Notes: a model not told the origin generated them from the letters alone. A DNA stretch of 64,000 bases from JBLMZI01 sp050258755 (GCA_050258755.1 JBLMZI010000005.1:124001-188000), one strand, 5' to 3'. Numbered from the stretch's first letter, positions 53,885 to 63,092 are shown. Program-made: numbers and translations.

Positions 53885-54745
53885 ATGCGCTTTATTGGAA
53901 TTCGTAAATATGTCTATATCTTTTCACTGCTGATCCTGATTCCTGGCCTCGTTTCCCTTTTGTGGCCGGGCCGGGGCCTGAACCTGGGGATCGATTTTAC
54001 CGGAGGAACGCTGCTGGATGTCAGTTTTGCCAAGACGGTTCAGGTTGAGCAGGTCCGCGGCGTTATTGACAATATTCATCTTGGCAAGGAAGTCTCCATT
54101 CAGAAGAGCGGGGAACACGATTTTATCATTCGAACCCCGAGACTGAATGATGTGCAAGGGAAAGCGGTAATCGATGCACTGAAAGCCGATTTGGGCAAAA
54201 TGGAAGTGAACCGGAATGAATATGTTGGTCCGGTAATCGGAAAGGAACTGGTCAAGAACGCACTGCTGGCGATCTTTATCGCCTGCGGATTGATGCTGAT
54301 CTACATTTGGATCCGGTTTGAATTCATATTCGGGGTTGGCGCGATTTTGTCCCTCGTTCATGACGTGCTTATTGTGGTTGGGATTTTCTCGATTTTCCAG
54401 TGGGAGGTCGATACATCCTTCGTGGCGGCTATTCTGACGATCCTCGGTTATTCGATCAATGACACCATCGTGGTGTTTGACCGGATCCGAGAAAACATGA
54501 AACTGCGCCGTGCCAAGGAAGAACTTGAGACGCTGGTCGACAAAAGCATCGCTCAGACCTTCAACCGTTCCATCAACACGGTTCTAACGGTTGTCTTTTG
54601 TCTGGTCGCCCTGCTGGTGTTCGGCGGCGGTACCATTCAGACCTTCATCATGGCAATGCTGATCGGGGTTTGTTTTGGCTGCTACTCCTCGATTTTTGTG
54701 GCCAGCCCGATCTGGTATGACTTGAAAATAAACCAAGAGAACTGA
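53885..54745 (+). CDS. secF: Protein translocase subunit SecF
   Basis: 286 residues. GRGLNLGIDFTGGTLLDVSF is the SecF N-terminal motif, and AAILTILGYSINDTIVVFDR and SINTVLTVVFCLVALLVFGG the conserved membrane motifs. Works as a complex with SecD. Normal length. Confidence 0.97.
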   Translation: MRFIGIRKYVYIFSLLILIPGLVSLLWPGRGLNLGIDFTGGTLLDVSFAKTVQVEQVRGVIDNIHLGKEVSIQKSGEHDFIIRTPRLNDVQGKAVIDALKADLGKMEVNRNEYVGPVIGKELVKNALLAIFIACGLMLIYIWIRFEFIFGVGAILSLVHDVLIVVGIFSIFQWEVDTSFVAAILTILGYSINDTIVVFDRIRENMKLRRAKEELETLVDKSIAQTFNRSINTVLTVVFCLVALLVFGGGTIQTFIMAMLIGVCFGCYSSIFVASPIWYDLKINQEN

Positions 54746-54776
54746 TAAAATACGATAAGTTAAGCGCGAATGAGCA

Positions 54777-54862
54777 TATAATATCTCAGTCAGGCCAATG
54801 ATGGCCGGGCCCGAAAGGGCAGCGGAACACACGCGGGACTTCTTTTTGAAGTCCCGCTTTTT
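54777..54862 (+). promoter_or_regulatory. Promoter and terminator-containing leader of the cation transporter gene
   Basis: A perfect TATAAT (54777-54782) is followed by two small hairpins, GGCC-N6-GGCC (54793-54806) and GCCC-GAAA-GGGC (54809-54820), then AGCGGAACACACGC and a strong terminator (GCGGGACTTC/GAAGTCCCGC at 54833-54857, then TTTTT). It begins after secF and ends 33 bp before the transporter start, so it may be an attenuating leader. I could not match it to any riboswitch class from memory. Confidence 0.5.
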
Positions 54863-54895
54863 GTGTAGTTATGGATTTAGGAGGGATTGGGTCCA

Positions 54896-55813
54896 ATGGA
54901 CAAAAGGGTAATCGCTGCCTGGGTTTCTGTAGGCAGCAACACGACGCTGGTGGTTCTTAAACTGCTGGTCGGTTTCCTAAGCGGATCGGTCAGTATTATT
55001 TCCGAGGCGATTCATTCGGCCAATGATTTGCTGGCGTCGTTTATCGCTTTGTTCGCAGTGAAAACCTCCAGCAAACCACCTGACAAGGAACACCCTTACG
55101 GACACGGCAAGGTGGAGAACGTTTCCGGCACCATCGAGGCGGTTCTTATTTTTGCCGCGGCGGTGATGATTATCAAGGAAGCCGTCACCAAGCTCAGAAC
55201 CGGCGGCGAAGTCGAACAGCTGGGCTGGGGCATTGCCGTCATGGGGTTTTCCGCGCTGCTGAATTTTGGTGTCTCCAAATACCTGATGTTCACGGCGAAA
55301 AAGACCAAATCCATCGCGCTGGAAGCGGACGCGATGCATTTAACGACCGACGTATTGACCTCTTTCGGGGTTTTCGCCGGTTTGATTCTGATCAAGCTGA
55401 CCGGCTATACGATCATCGACCCGATTGCCGCGATTATCGTGGCCTGCATTATCATCAAAGCGGCCTGGGATTTAACCCGGAAAGCGTTTACGCCCTTGCT
55501 TGATTCGGCACTGTCAGAGGGGGAACTGGGTCAGATCCATACCGTGATGATAGAGTATCAGGACCAGTTTATCGGTTATCACGAGCTTCGGACCCGGCGG
55601 GCCGGGCGTGAATGCTATATTGATCTGCACCTGGTCACCTGCCCGGACATGAGTGTCCGCAACGTGCATGATCTGTGCGATGAGATCGAACGGCGGATTA
55701 TGGAAATCATCCCGTATTGTTCGATTCTGATCCATGTCGAACCGCATGAAAATGACGATGAGTGTTCGGGCCAGTTTTTACTGCACCAAACGAATCAGGA
55801 AGCCAAAGAATAG
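54896..55813 (+). CDS. Cation diffusion facilitator family transporter
   Basis: 305 residues from ATG at 54896. Six helices; metal-site motifs SIISEAIHSANDLLASF (HxxND instead of the usual HxxxD) and ALEADAMHLTTDVLTSFGVF, and the interhelix EHPYGHGKVENVSG. A C-terminal cytoplasmic domain (about 210-290) follows. It exports divalent metals such as Zn, Mn, Co or Fe; the ion is not evident. Confidence 0.92.
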   Translation: MDKRVIAAWVSVGSNTTLVVLKLLVGFLSGSVSIISEAIHSANDLLASFIALFAVKTSSKPPDKEHPYGHGKVENVSGTIEAVLIFAAAVMIIKEAVTKLRTGGEVEQLGWGIAVMGFSALLNFGVSKYLMFTAKKTKSIALEADAMHLTTDVLTSFGVFAGLILIKLTGYTIIDPIAAIIVACIIIKAAWDLTRKAFTPLLDSALSEGELGQIHTVMIEYQDQFIGYHELRTRRAGRECYIDLHLVTCPDMSVRNVHDLCDEIERRIMEIIPYCSILIHVEPHENDDECSGQFLLHQTNQEAKE

Positions 55814-55879
55814 ATTTCAAAGGATTTCGTGCCTGATTGTCGAATGGATTTTGAAATGACACGGCAAGGGGGTGCAAAG

Positions 55880-56164
55880 ATGAAGCAGGTCTATCTGGTT
55901 GGCGCGATTCTCGCCGTGCTCGTTCTCGCAATTTTTACCGGACAGAATGGTGACAAGGTACATATTCACTTTCTGATCTGGCAGTCACCGGAACTCACGG
56001 TCGCAGCGGTCGCCCTGGTTGGTGCTGTGATCGGGGCTATCCTTACCTTCCTGCTTGACGGAATCCGTCACATGCAGTCGGTTCGGGAAATCAAGCAAAC
56101 CATGAACCAAAAGCTGCAGCAGAAAGCAGCCGGTGAAGCCGAAAAGCCTCCGGCGGAACAGTAA
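55880..56164 (+). CDS. LapA-domain (DUF1049) membrane protein
   Basis: 94 residues from ATG at 55880 after AAGGGGG. Two helices (VYLVGAILAVLVLAIFTGQN and LTVAAVALVGAVIGAILTFL) with the LapA-type pattern FTGQNGDKVHIHFLIWQ between them, then a charged tail. In Gram-negatives LapA is tied to LPS assembly; in Firmicutes the role is unknown. It ends before a terminator at 56180. Confidence 0.85.
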   Translation: MKQVYLVGAILAVLVLAIFTGQNGDKVHIHFLIWQSPELTVAAVALVGAVIGAILTFLLDGIRHMQSVREIKQTMNQKLQQKAAGEAEKPPAEQ

Positions 56165-56179
56165 AACATAGTGATACTA

Positions 56180-56209
56180 AAAAAAAGGCGCCGTATTGGC
56201 GCTTTTTTT
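56180..56209 (+). terminator. Terminator after the LapA-domain gene
   Basis: GCGCC/GGCGC stem extended by A-T pairs and ending in TTTTTTT. Confidence 0.85.
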
Positions 56210-56387
56210 CATGGCAGGGGTTCCCTGGCTTTCGTTCGGGCCTTAAGCTTCAAAAGGCTCTTTGGCCCCAGCGGCACTTTAAGGAAGCGGAAGAACGACG
56301 CCCTCAAGGCCGGCAATGACCGTTGAAAAGATGAGTGATGACGAAAAATAACTGTTTTTAAAGAGCCGGGGAATTCCGGTTCTTTTT
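56210..56387 (+). other. Gap between two terminators; possible small RNA or leader
   Basis: No open frame fits here. The region is bracketed by the terminator at 56180-56209 and a second one at 56360-56387, and has internal complementary stretches (GGCCTTAAGCTTCAAAAGG, GGCCGGCAATGACCG). A separate transcript ending at the second terminator is possible; no promoter was clear. Confidence 0.3.
56360..56387 (+). terminator. Second terminator upstream of recJ
   Basis: AAAGAGCCGG pairs with CCGGTTCTTT (one G-U) and is followed by TTA. No gene ends immediately before it. Confidence 0.7.
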
Positions 56388-56453
56388 AGCGCCCGCCGGC
56401 GCTGCCATCTGATTGCTTTTCGGCGGTGTTCGCCCCCGGAGATGCCCAATTTG

Positions 56454-56462
56454 TGCTATACT
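56454..56462 (+). promoter_or_regulatory. Extended -10 promoter of recJ
   Basis: TGCTATACT is an extended -10 element 32 bp before the recJ start. No clear -35. Confidence 0.45.
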
Positions 56463-56493
56463 CATGCTGCAAGAATCGAAACAGCAGGTATTT

Positions 56494-59301
56494 ATGAGAA
56501 GATACACGATTTGGAGAACCCCTGAACTCAATGCGGAACGTGAAACGGCGATCAATAACCTGGCCGCCGGAGGCGGGATTAACCGGGTTGTCGCCAAAAT
56601 GCTGGTTAACCGGGGCGTTTTCGATCCAGCCGAAGCCCTGCGCTTTCTGGAACCCGTGCCGGAACGGCTCGGTGACCCGTATGATCTGCCCGGCATGGGC
56701 CGGGCGGTCGAGCGGCTTGCTCAGGCCATCGAGCGCGGGGAATCGATATTGATTTATGGCGATTATGACGTGGACGGCGTAAGCAGCGTGGCGATTCTAA
56801 AGGAAGCCCTGGATCAGCTAACGCCCCATGTTTCATATTATATTCCGGACCGGTTCAGCGAAGGGTACGGGCTGAATGAAGATGCCCTCAGCGCAGCGCG
56901 TGAGCGCGGCACCGAACTGCTGATCACGGTGGACTGCGGGATTACGTCGATCCGGGAAATCGCCTGGGCACGGCAAATTGGCATGGATGCGATTGTGACT
57001 GATCATCATATGCCGGCCGACGAACTGCCCGACGCGTGTGCGCTGGTCAATCCCAAACTGCGGACTGATCTTGGACCGGAGCACGATTTGGCTGGTGCCG
57101 GTGTGACATATCAGTTGGTTCGGGCTTTGGCGGTTCGATTCCCCCAATTGGTCCCGGAAGACTGGGAGGATCTGGCGGCCCTGGCCACGGTGGCAGATAT
57201 TGTGCCGCTGGTTGGGGATAATCGGATTATCGTCAAGGCGGGCTTAAGCCGTCTCAAGGATTCCCGCCGGCCCGGGCTCCGCGCTTTGCTGGAACAATCC
57301 GGACTGGCCGGCAAAGAAATCACCGCATGGCATATCGGATACATTATCGCCCCGCGCATTAACGCGGCTGGCCGAATGGGTGAAGCCGAAGCCGCGGTGC
57401 GGCTGCTGCTTGCGGCCGATGACGAGACCGCGCGCGATTATGCCGCCCGCCTGGAAACCTTCAACCGCCGCCGCCAGGAGGTCGAGGCCGAGGTCTTTGC
57501 CATGGCTTCCCGCGAAGCCCAGGCCTGTGTGGCGCGGGATGACGCGTTTATTTTGGCGGCCGGGGACGAATGGCACCACGGCGTCCTCGGGATTGTTGCT
57601 TCCAAAATCGTGGACGCCTACCGCCGCCCTACGATCCTGATCTCCTGGGACGGTGAACGGGGGCGCGGTTCGGGCCGAAGCATGCCTGGCTTCGATTTAT
57701 ACCGGGCTTTGCAAGACGCTCAGCAGCTGTTGGAAAAATTCGGCGGTCACCAGCAGGCCGCCGGGGTGACCGTTCAGCGTTCCCATTTCGAGGCTCTTCG
57801 TGCCGCCTTGAACCAGGCCGCTTCTGGGACCTGGGAGCCGGTAACTGTGCTGGAAGCCGACTTGGAAGTCCGGCCGGAAGAAATCACCGCCGATTTGGTC
57901 CGTGAAATCGAAAGAATGCAGCCGTTCGGCAGCGGGAACGCGGCCCCGGTCTTGATTATGCGCCGGGTCCACGTCCAGGAACCGGTTCTGGTTGGAAAAA
58001 ACAACGAACACTTCAAGTTTCGGGTGCGGGAAAACGACTGCCGTTTTGAGGCGATCGGCTTTCGCCTAGCCGATTTCTACGACCGCCCCTACAATGTCCG
58101 GGTTTACGATCTTGCGTTCGAACCGCAGATCAATGTTTTTCGAGGACAGGAACAGCTTCAGCTGAAGATTATCGATATAAAACCGTCCGCGCAGTCGGAT
58201 TACGGTTCGGGTGTGCCATTTGGGGCAGCGGAACCGGAGAGGCCGCTGGAAATAATGGAAGCCCGCGTCATGGAAACTGTGCGCGCGCTGCGGCCTGCGG
58301 TGATCGTTTACCCAACGATTCGCTGCCTGGAAAAACACCTTCCCGGGCTGCACAATCTTTTCCCGGGCCGGCTGTTATCCGTACTGACTGGCCGCCAGCA
58401 TCCGCGGACGCTTCGAATCCGGCTGGAACACCTAGCGCGCAGCCAGCCACAGATCTTTTTGACCACGACCGCCTTTTATGATTACTATAGAAACATCGCC
58501 GATTCATTCGATCAAATCGATGCCGTGTATTTCTGGCCGGATAATTCCGAGATCCGGGAAAAACGCGGTCCTTCAGATGTTAAATTTGCCTTTGAACGGC
58601 TGGGATGCGAAATCTCAGATCTGGCCCGGCAGGGGAAACACCTGATTTACACGAATCGAAAGTCGGCGCTGGATGGGATTCACCGCAATGCGTCCGGTGT
58701 TTATGTGGAAGCCGGGATCGAAAACCCGGCGCGTCGGGATCGGCTGCGCGAGGCCTATCGTGCGGCGGACCATGGCTGCTTGATCTGGGACGGTCAATAC
58801 GGCGGGGGGCTGCCGGCCGTACCGGGAAAAGCATTGATTTTAAAGAACGCCCCGTTCGGCCTGTTTGAAATCACCAATGGCGCGGCCCAGACCGACGAAT
58901 TGTTGGAGCGCATTGTGCTTGCGTATGCTGAGGATGACCTGGAAAGCAATGCCGCGTATTTGCGCGCATTTTACCCGGATCCCGGTCGTATCGAAGCGGT
59001 TTGGCGCCGATTAACGGACCGGGGCCGCCAGTTTACGCTTTCCCGCGCTGAGATCAAGGAACTGATTGAGCATGGCGGTGGGGCCAACGGCTTTGCCGAG
59101 TCTGGATTCCGTGCTGTTCTGGCGATCCTTCAGGAACTGAACTGCTGCGAATATACGATACACGGCGACAAGTATACGCTTAAAATGATGGGCACTGCAG
59201 CCCCCGAAGTTGATCCCGGACGCTCACCGTATTTACGGGAAGGGTTGCAGGAATTAAAAATCTTCGAAGCCTGGCGCGATCTAGCGTCAAAGGTTCAATA
59301 A
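56494..59301 (+). CDS. recJ: Single-stranded-DNA-specific exonuclease RecJ (long form)
   Basis: 935 residues from ATG at 56494; the frame is open upstream but the usual N-terminal sequence starts MRRYTIWRTPE. DHH motifs: SILIYGDYDVDGVSS, LITVDCGI and AIVTDHHMP; DHHA1 region DEWHHGVLGIVASKI and GGHQQAAGVTV. After the OB-like region (about 460-580) about 350 extra residues follow, much longer than the 577-residue E. coli protein. Such extensions occur in Firmicutes RecJ. It digests ssDNA 5' to 3' in recombination and repair. Confidence 0.94.
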   Translation: MRRYTIWRTPELNAERETAINNLAAGGGINRVVAKMLVNRGVFDPAEALRFLEPVPERLGDPYDLPGMGRAVERLAQAIERGESILIYGDYDVDGVSSVAILKEALDQLTPHVSYYIPDRFSEGYGLNEDALSAARERGTELLITVDCGITSIREIAWARQIGMDAIVTDHHMPADELPDACALVNPKLRTDLGPEHDLAGAGVTYQLVRALAVRFPQLVPEDWEDLAALATVADIVPLVGDNRIIVKAGLSRLKDSRRPGLRALLEQSGLAGKEITAWHIGYIIAPRINAAGRMGEAEAAVRLLLAADDETARDYAARLETFNRRRQEVEAEVFAMASREAQACVARDDAFILAAGDEWHHGVLGIVASKIVDAYRRPTILISWDGERGRGSGRSMPGFDLYRALQDAQQLLEKFGGHQQAAGVTVQRSHFEALRAALNQAASGTWEPVTVLEADLEVRPEEITADLVREIERMQPFGSGNAAPVLIMRRVHVQEPVLVGKNNEHFKFRVRENDCRFEAIGFRLADFYDRPYNVRVYDLAFEPQINVFRGQEQLQLKIIDIKPSAQSDYGSGVPFGAAEPERPLEIMEARVMETVRALRPAVIVYPTIRCLEKHLPGLHNLFPGRLLSVLTGRQHPRTLRIRLEHLARSQPQIFLTTTAFYDYYRNIADSFDQIDAVYFWPDNSEIREKRGPSDVKFAFERLGCEISDLARQGKHLIYTNRKSALDGIHRNASGVYVEAGIENPARRDRLREAYRAADHGCLIWDGQYGGGLPAVPGKALILKNAPFGLFEITNGAAQTDELLERIVLAYAEDDLESNAAYLRAFYPDPGRIEAVWRRLTDRGRQFTLSRAEIKELIEHGGGANGFAESGFRAVLAILQELNCCEYTIHGDKYTLKMMGTAAPEVDPGRSPYLREGLQELKIFEAWRDLASKVQ

Positions 59302-59329
59302 TCACAAGCCTTTGAAAGGGGGTGGCCTT

Positions 59330-61495
59330 ATGGAATTGTTTCCGCTCTTAAACCGCATCCGGCAATACAATCAAAACACCGGGGCGGTAACCGTTGAGCG
59401 CGCCTATGAGGTCGCCCGTCAGGCCCACGCCGGGCAGGTCCGGAATTCCGGCGAGGAATACATTCAACATCCCCTGGCCGTCGCACTGATTCTGGCGGAA
59501 ATGAAACTGGACGTGGCCACCATCGCAGCGGCGCTGTTGCATGATGTGGTTGAGGATACGATCGTGACGCTGCCCGAGATCGAAAAACAATTCGGGCAGG
59601 AAATCGCTCACCTGGTCGACGGGGTGACCAAGTTAAGCCGGATTGAGTTTAAGTCCAAGGAAGAAGCGCAGATGGAATATCTGCGAAAAATGTTCTTTGC
59701 AATGGCGAAGGATATTCGGGTGGTTTTGATCAAGCTGGCTGACCGGCTTCATAATATGCGTACATTGAAACACCAACGGCCGGAGAAGCAGATCGAAGTC
59801 GCCCGGGAAACCCTGGAAATTTACGCGCCCTTGGCCCATCGCCTGGGAATGTTCCGGTTTAAATGGGAACTGGAGGATCTCAGCCTCCGTTATCTGGAGC
59901 CGGAGGCTTATCAGAACCTGATCAATGAGTTAAAACTGAAACGGAAAGAACGGGAAAACTATGTTCACGGTCTGATCAGCCAGATCAAAGAGGCTCTGGA
60001 CAAAGACGGAATCCTAGGGGAAATTGGCGGTCGGCCGAAGAACCTGTACAGCATTTACAAAAAAATGGTGCAGCAGAACAAAGGGATCGAAGAAATCTAT
60101 GACAAGATTGCGATCCGGGTTCTGGTCAACAATGTCAACGAATGCTATGGCGTGCTCGGCCTGATCCATACCATGTGGACGCCGCTGCCAGGCCGGTTTA
60201 AAGATTACATCGCGACGCCGAAGGCGAACATGTATCAATCGCTGCACACCACATTGATCGGCGAAGGCGGCGAACCGTTCGAAGTACAGATCAAGACCTA
60301 TGAAATGCATCAAACGGCCGAATATGGCATCGCGGCGCACTGGCGCTATAAAGAGGGAACGCCGGGGGACAAGGACTTTGACCAGCGCATCGCCTGGCTG
60401 CGGCGCAGCCTGGAATGGCAGCAGGATGTCAAAGATACCAAGGAGTTCATGGAAGCACTGAAGATGGACTTGTTCCCGGACACGGTATTTGTGTTCACCC
60501 CAAAAGGGGACGTGGTTGAACTTCCGGCCGACTCCTGCCCGGTTGACTTTGCCTACCGGGTTCACACCGAGGTCGGGCACCGCTGTGTCGGCGCCAAGGT
60601 CAACGGCCGGATCGTGCCGCTGGATGAACGGCTGAAAAATGGCGACATTATCGAGATCATGACTTCCAAACATTCCAGCGGGCCGTCGCGTGACTGGCTG
60701 AATTTTGTACGCACGTCCCAGTCCAAGAGCCGAATCAAGGCATGGTTCAAGAAAGAATACCGGCAGGAAAACACGATAAAAGGCCGGGATATGCTTGAAT
60801 TCGAACTGAAGCGGAACAATTTTGATCCGAAGGAGTTCCTGAAAGAGGATAAACTGCTCGACATCGCCAAAAAAATGAGCTTTGTTAAGGTTGAAGACCT
60901 GTTCGCCGCCATCGGGGACGGAACGGTTACGACAGCGCAGGCGGTCAACCGGCTGCGGGAGGATTTCTTCAAACAGAAGCGGCTGGACGACATTATGGCG
61001 GCTGCGCCGATGGAAAAGACGATCCCGATCAAGCCCAAGGACGCGAACGCAATCCGGATCAAGGGCATTGCCGACGTGATGGCCAAACTGTCTCACTGCT
61101 GCAATCCGCTGCCCGGCGATCCGGTGACCGGCTATATCACCCGTGGCAAAGGGGTTTCGGTCCACCGCACCGATTGTCCGAATATCCGGGCATTGATCAG
61201 AGACGAGATCGACCGGATCGTTGAAGTCGAGTGGGTCGTCCAAACCCGGGCATCCTATGTGGTTGAACTCGAAGTCCTCGCGCTTGACCGGTCCCGGCTG
61301 ACCGCAGATGTCATGCTGGTGCTGGCCGACTGCCATGTCAATGTGAGTTCGGTATTCTCCCGGGCGACCAAGAATTCCATGGCGGCGATGAATTTGAAGC
61401 TTGAAATCAAGGACATGGACCAGCTGCAGGCCGTGATGCAGCGCATCGGCAAGGTGCGCGACGTGATGGAAGTGCGGCGGGTCGTGCCCAGTTAA
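59330..61495 (+). CDS. relA: Bifunctional (p)ppGpp synthetase/hydrolase Rel
   Basis: 721 residues from ATG at 59330 after AAAGGGGG. HD hydrolase domain with HPLAVALILAEMKLD and LLHDVVEDT, synthetase domain with GRPKNLYSIYKKM and YKDYIATPKANMYQSLHTT-like sequence (FKDYIATPKANMYQSLHTTL), TGS domain (VFVFTPKGDVVELPADSCPV), zinc-finger region with SHCCNPLPGDPVTGYIT, and a C-terminal ACT domain. Intact HD motif implies both synthesis and breakdown of the stringent alarmone. Confidence 0.97.
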   Translation: MELFPLLNRIRQYNQNTGAVTVERAYEVARQAHAGQVRNSGEEYIQHPLAVALILAEMKLDVATIAAALLHDVVEDTIVTLPEIEKQFGQEIAHLVDGVTKLSRIEFKSKEEAQMEYLRKMFFAMAKDIRVVLIKLADRLHNMRTLKHQRPEKQIEVARETLEIYAPLAHRLGMFRFKWELEDLSLRYLEPEAYQNLINELKLKRKERENYVHGLISQIKEALDKDGILGEIGGRPKNLYSIYKKMVQQNKGIEEIYDKIAIRVLVNNVNECYGVLGLIHTMWTPLPGRFKDYIATPKANMYQSLHTTLIGEGGEPFEVQIKTYEMHQTAEYGIAAHWRYKEGTPGDKDFDQRIAWLRRSLEWQQDVKDTKEFMEALKMDLFPDTVFVFTPKGDVVELPADSCPVDFAYRVHTEVGHRCVGAKVNGRIVPLDERLKNGDIIEIMTSKHSSGPSRDWLNFVRTSQSKSRIKAWFKKEYRQENTIKGRDMLEFELKRNNFDPKEFLKEDKLLDIAKKMSFVKVEDLFAAIGDGTVTTAQAVNRLREDFFKQKRLDDIMAAAPMEKTIPIKPKDANAIRIKGIADVMAKLSHCCNPLPGDPVTGYITRGKGVSVHRTDCPNIRALIRDEIDRIVEVEWVVQTRASYVVELEVLALDRSRLTADVMLVLADCHVNVSSVFSRATKNSMAAMNLKLEIKDMDQLQAVMQRIGKVRDVMEVRRVVPS

Positions 61496-61507
61496 GGCGG
61501 TTCTGTT

Positions 61508-61957
61508 ATGCGGGCCGTGGTACAGCGGGCGGAAAGCGGACGCGTCACGGTGGACGGACGCGAAATCGGACGGATTGAGACCGGTTTGGTGGTATTGTTG
61601 GGCGTAGCGCGGGAAGATGAGCCGGACGATGCGGTCTATCTGGCTGAAAAAGTGGCAGGACTCCGCATCTTTGAAGATAATGAGGAAAAAATGAATCGTT
61701 CGATACTCGAGGTCGGCGGGGCCGTATTAGCGGTTTCCCAGTTTACCCTGCTCGGGGATGTGCGCAGAGGTCGCCGGCCCAGTTTTACCGGCGCTGCGGA
61801 ACCGACAAAAGGGCGGGTCTTGTTCGATCGGTTTGTGGCCGAACTCCGATCCCGCGGTCTGAGGGTCGAAACCGGCGAATTCGGAGGTCATATGAAAGTG
61901 GAACTGGTGAACGACGGACCGTGCACCATTCTCCTGGACAGCGGAAAGATATTTTAA
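61508..61957 (+). CDS. dtd: D-aminoacyl-tRNA deacylase
   Basis: 149 residues. MRAVVQRAESGRVTVDG, AVSQFTLLGDV (SQFTL motif) and VNDGPCTILLDS, a variant of the GPxT motif where Val is replaced by Cys. It hydrolyses D-aminoacyl-tRNAs. It follows rel by 12 bp, the usual arrangement. Confidence 0.95.
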   Translation: MRAVVQRAESGRVTVDGREIGRIETGLVVLLGVAREDEPDDAVYLAEKVAGLRIFEDNEEKMNRSILEVGGAVLAVSQFTLLGDVRRGRRPSFTGAAEPTKGRVLFDRFVAELRSRGLRVETGEFGGHMKVELVNDGPCTILLDSGKIF

Positions 61958-61971
61958 GGGGGTTATCGCGC

Positions 61972-62592
61972 ATGATCGTGAAGGCGATCGAATCGAGAGG
62001 TTTTAGTTCCAATTGCTACCTTGCTATTTGCGAGGAAACCCGGGATGCCGCAGTGATTGACCCCGGCCTGGACGCGAGTGCCGTGCTGCGGGCGGTACAG
62101 CAGGAAAAGGTGAACCTGAAGTATATAATCAATACCCATGGGCATGTTGATCATATGGCGGCCAATGCCGCGGTCAAAAACGAGACCGGTGCCGACATTC
62201 TCATCCACGAGGATGACGCTGGCATGCTGACCAATGTGATGTCCAATTTATCTATGTTTATGGGTATGGAAATACGCAGCCCGGCCGCCAGCCGGAAGCT
62301 GAAAGACGGCGACACGATTCAGATCGGGACTACGGTGGAACTGAAGGTCATTCATACGCCCGGGCATACGCCGGGTGGGATTTGCCTCCTGTGTGGGAAA
62401 ACCCTCTTTTCCGGCGATACCCTGTTCCAGCAGTCGATCGGGCGAACCGACTTTCCCGGCGGCTCGCTGAAAACGCTGCTGAATTCCATTCGTACCCGGC
62501 TTCTGGTCCTGCCGGACGATACCGTGGTGTACTCCGGTCACATGCCGGAGACCACAATCGGTTTTGAACGCGATCATAATCCTTTCTTGTAA
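61972..62592 (+). CDS. Metallo-beta-lactamase-fold hydrolase (glyoxalase II-like)
   Basis: 206 residues from ATG at 61972 after AAGGGGG. Zinc motif NTHGHVDHMAANAAVK (HxHxDH), then HTPGHTPGGICL, FSGDTLFQ and SGHMPETTIGFERDHNPFL. This is the short YcbL/YqgX-type glyoxalase II-like group that usually follows rel-dtd in Firmicutes. Physiological substrate is unproven. Confidence 0.92.
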   Translation: MIVKAIESRGFSSNCYLAICEETRDAAVIDPGLDASAVLRAVQQEKVNLKYIINTHGHVDHMAANAAVKNETGADILIHEDDAGMLTNVMSNLSMFMGMEIRSPAASRKLKDGDTIQIGTTVELKVIHTPGHTPGGICLLCGKTLFSGDTLFQQSIGRTDFPGGSLKTLLNSIRTRLLVLPDDTVVYSGHMPETTIGFERDHNPFL

Positions 62593-62596
62593 GGGC

Positions 62597-62626
62597 TTTA
62601 CAAGAGAAACCAGCCCATGATAGAAT
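62597..62626 (+). promoter_or_regulatory. Promoter of the T-box leader
   Basis: TTTACA (62597-62602), 18 bp, TAGAAT (62621-62626). Confidence 0.6.
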
Positions 62627-62649
62627 TGGTTCAACTTCATACTGGAAAT

Positions 62650-62917
62650 GGTAATGACGAAGGAAAGTAAATCCGGGGTACTTCTCACAGGGAGGAAGCG
62701 TCGAGACTGGAAGCGCTTCCAGAAGGAACGGATCGAAGTTCCCTTCCGAACTCCCGGCTGAAACCGGAGACGGCAAGTAGGCTTGGGCGGAAACTTCCAC
62801 CGTTAAAAGGAAGGGGGTATCAGATTCTTCTCGTACCTTACAGCGGACGCACAGTCAATTAGGGTGGTACCGCGGAAGGAGCAGCCTTTCGTCCCTTGGG
62901 ATGAAAAGGCTTTTTTA
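62650..62917 (+). promoter_or_regulatory. T-box leader upstream of aroF-pheA
   Basis: A stem I-type 5' region starting ACGAAGGAAAGTAA leads to the invariant T-box AGGGTGGTACCGCG (62861-62874) and a terminator (AGCCTTTCGTCCC/GGGATGAAAAGGCT then TTTTTT). Uncharged tRNA is known to stabilise the antiterminator. The specifier codon could not be placed with certainty; TTC (Phe) occurs in GATTCTTCTCG near 62824, which would fit a phenylalanine-responsive aroF-pheA operon. Confidence 0.95.
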
Positions 62918-62959
62918 TTTGAGATGAAGACTCGTACTCTGGTTTGAGCGGGCTGTTTT

Positions 62960-63029
62960 AGCCAATTTGGGTGGTACCGCGGAAGTGAAACGCTTCCGTC
63001 CCTTTGGGGGGACGGAAGCGTTTTTTTTT
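62960..63029 (+). promoter_or_regulatory. Second T-box antiterminator/terminator module without stem I
   Basis: TGGGTGGTACCGC (62968-62980) repeats the T-box core 107 bp after the first one and is followed by its own terminator (CGCTTCCGTCCC/GGGACGGAAGCG with TTTTTTTTT). Only about 45 nt separate it from the first terminator, too short for a stem I with a specifier. Confidence 0.88.
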
Positions 63030-63092
63030 AACCGTGCGATGCAGATGTTTGATGCTCCGATAAGACGGAGCCGTGAAGAAGGAGGAAACGAA

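Noticed and set aside
54789..54862. Leader read as a fluoride, NiCo, yybP-ykoY or SRP RNA element
   Set aside because: The remembered consensus features of each class did not line up; left as an unidentified leader.
60014..61336. 440-codon minus-strand frame
   Set aside because: Shadow of rel, which has complete domain signatures on the plus strand.
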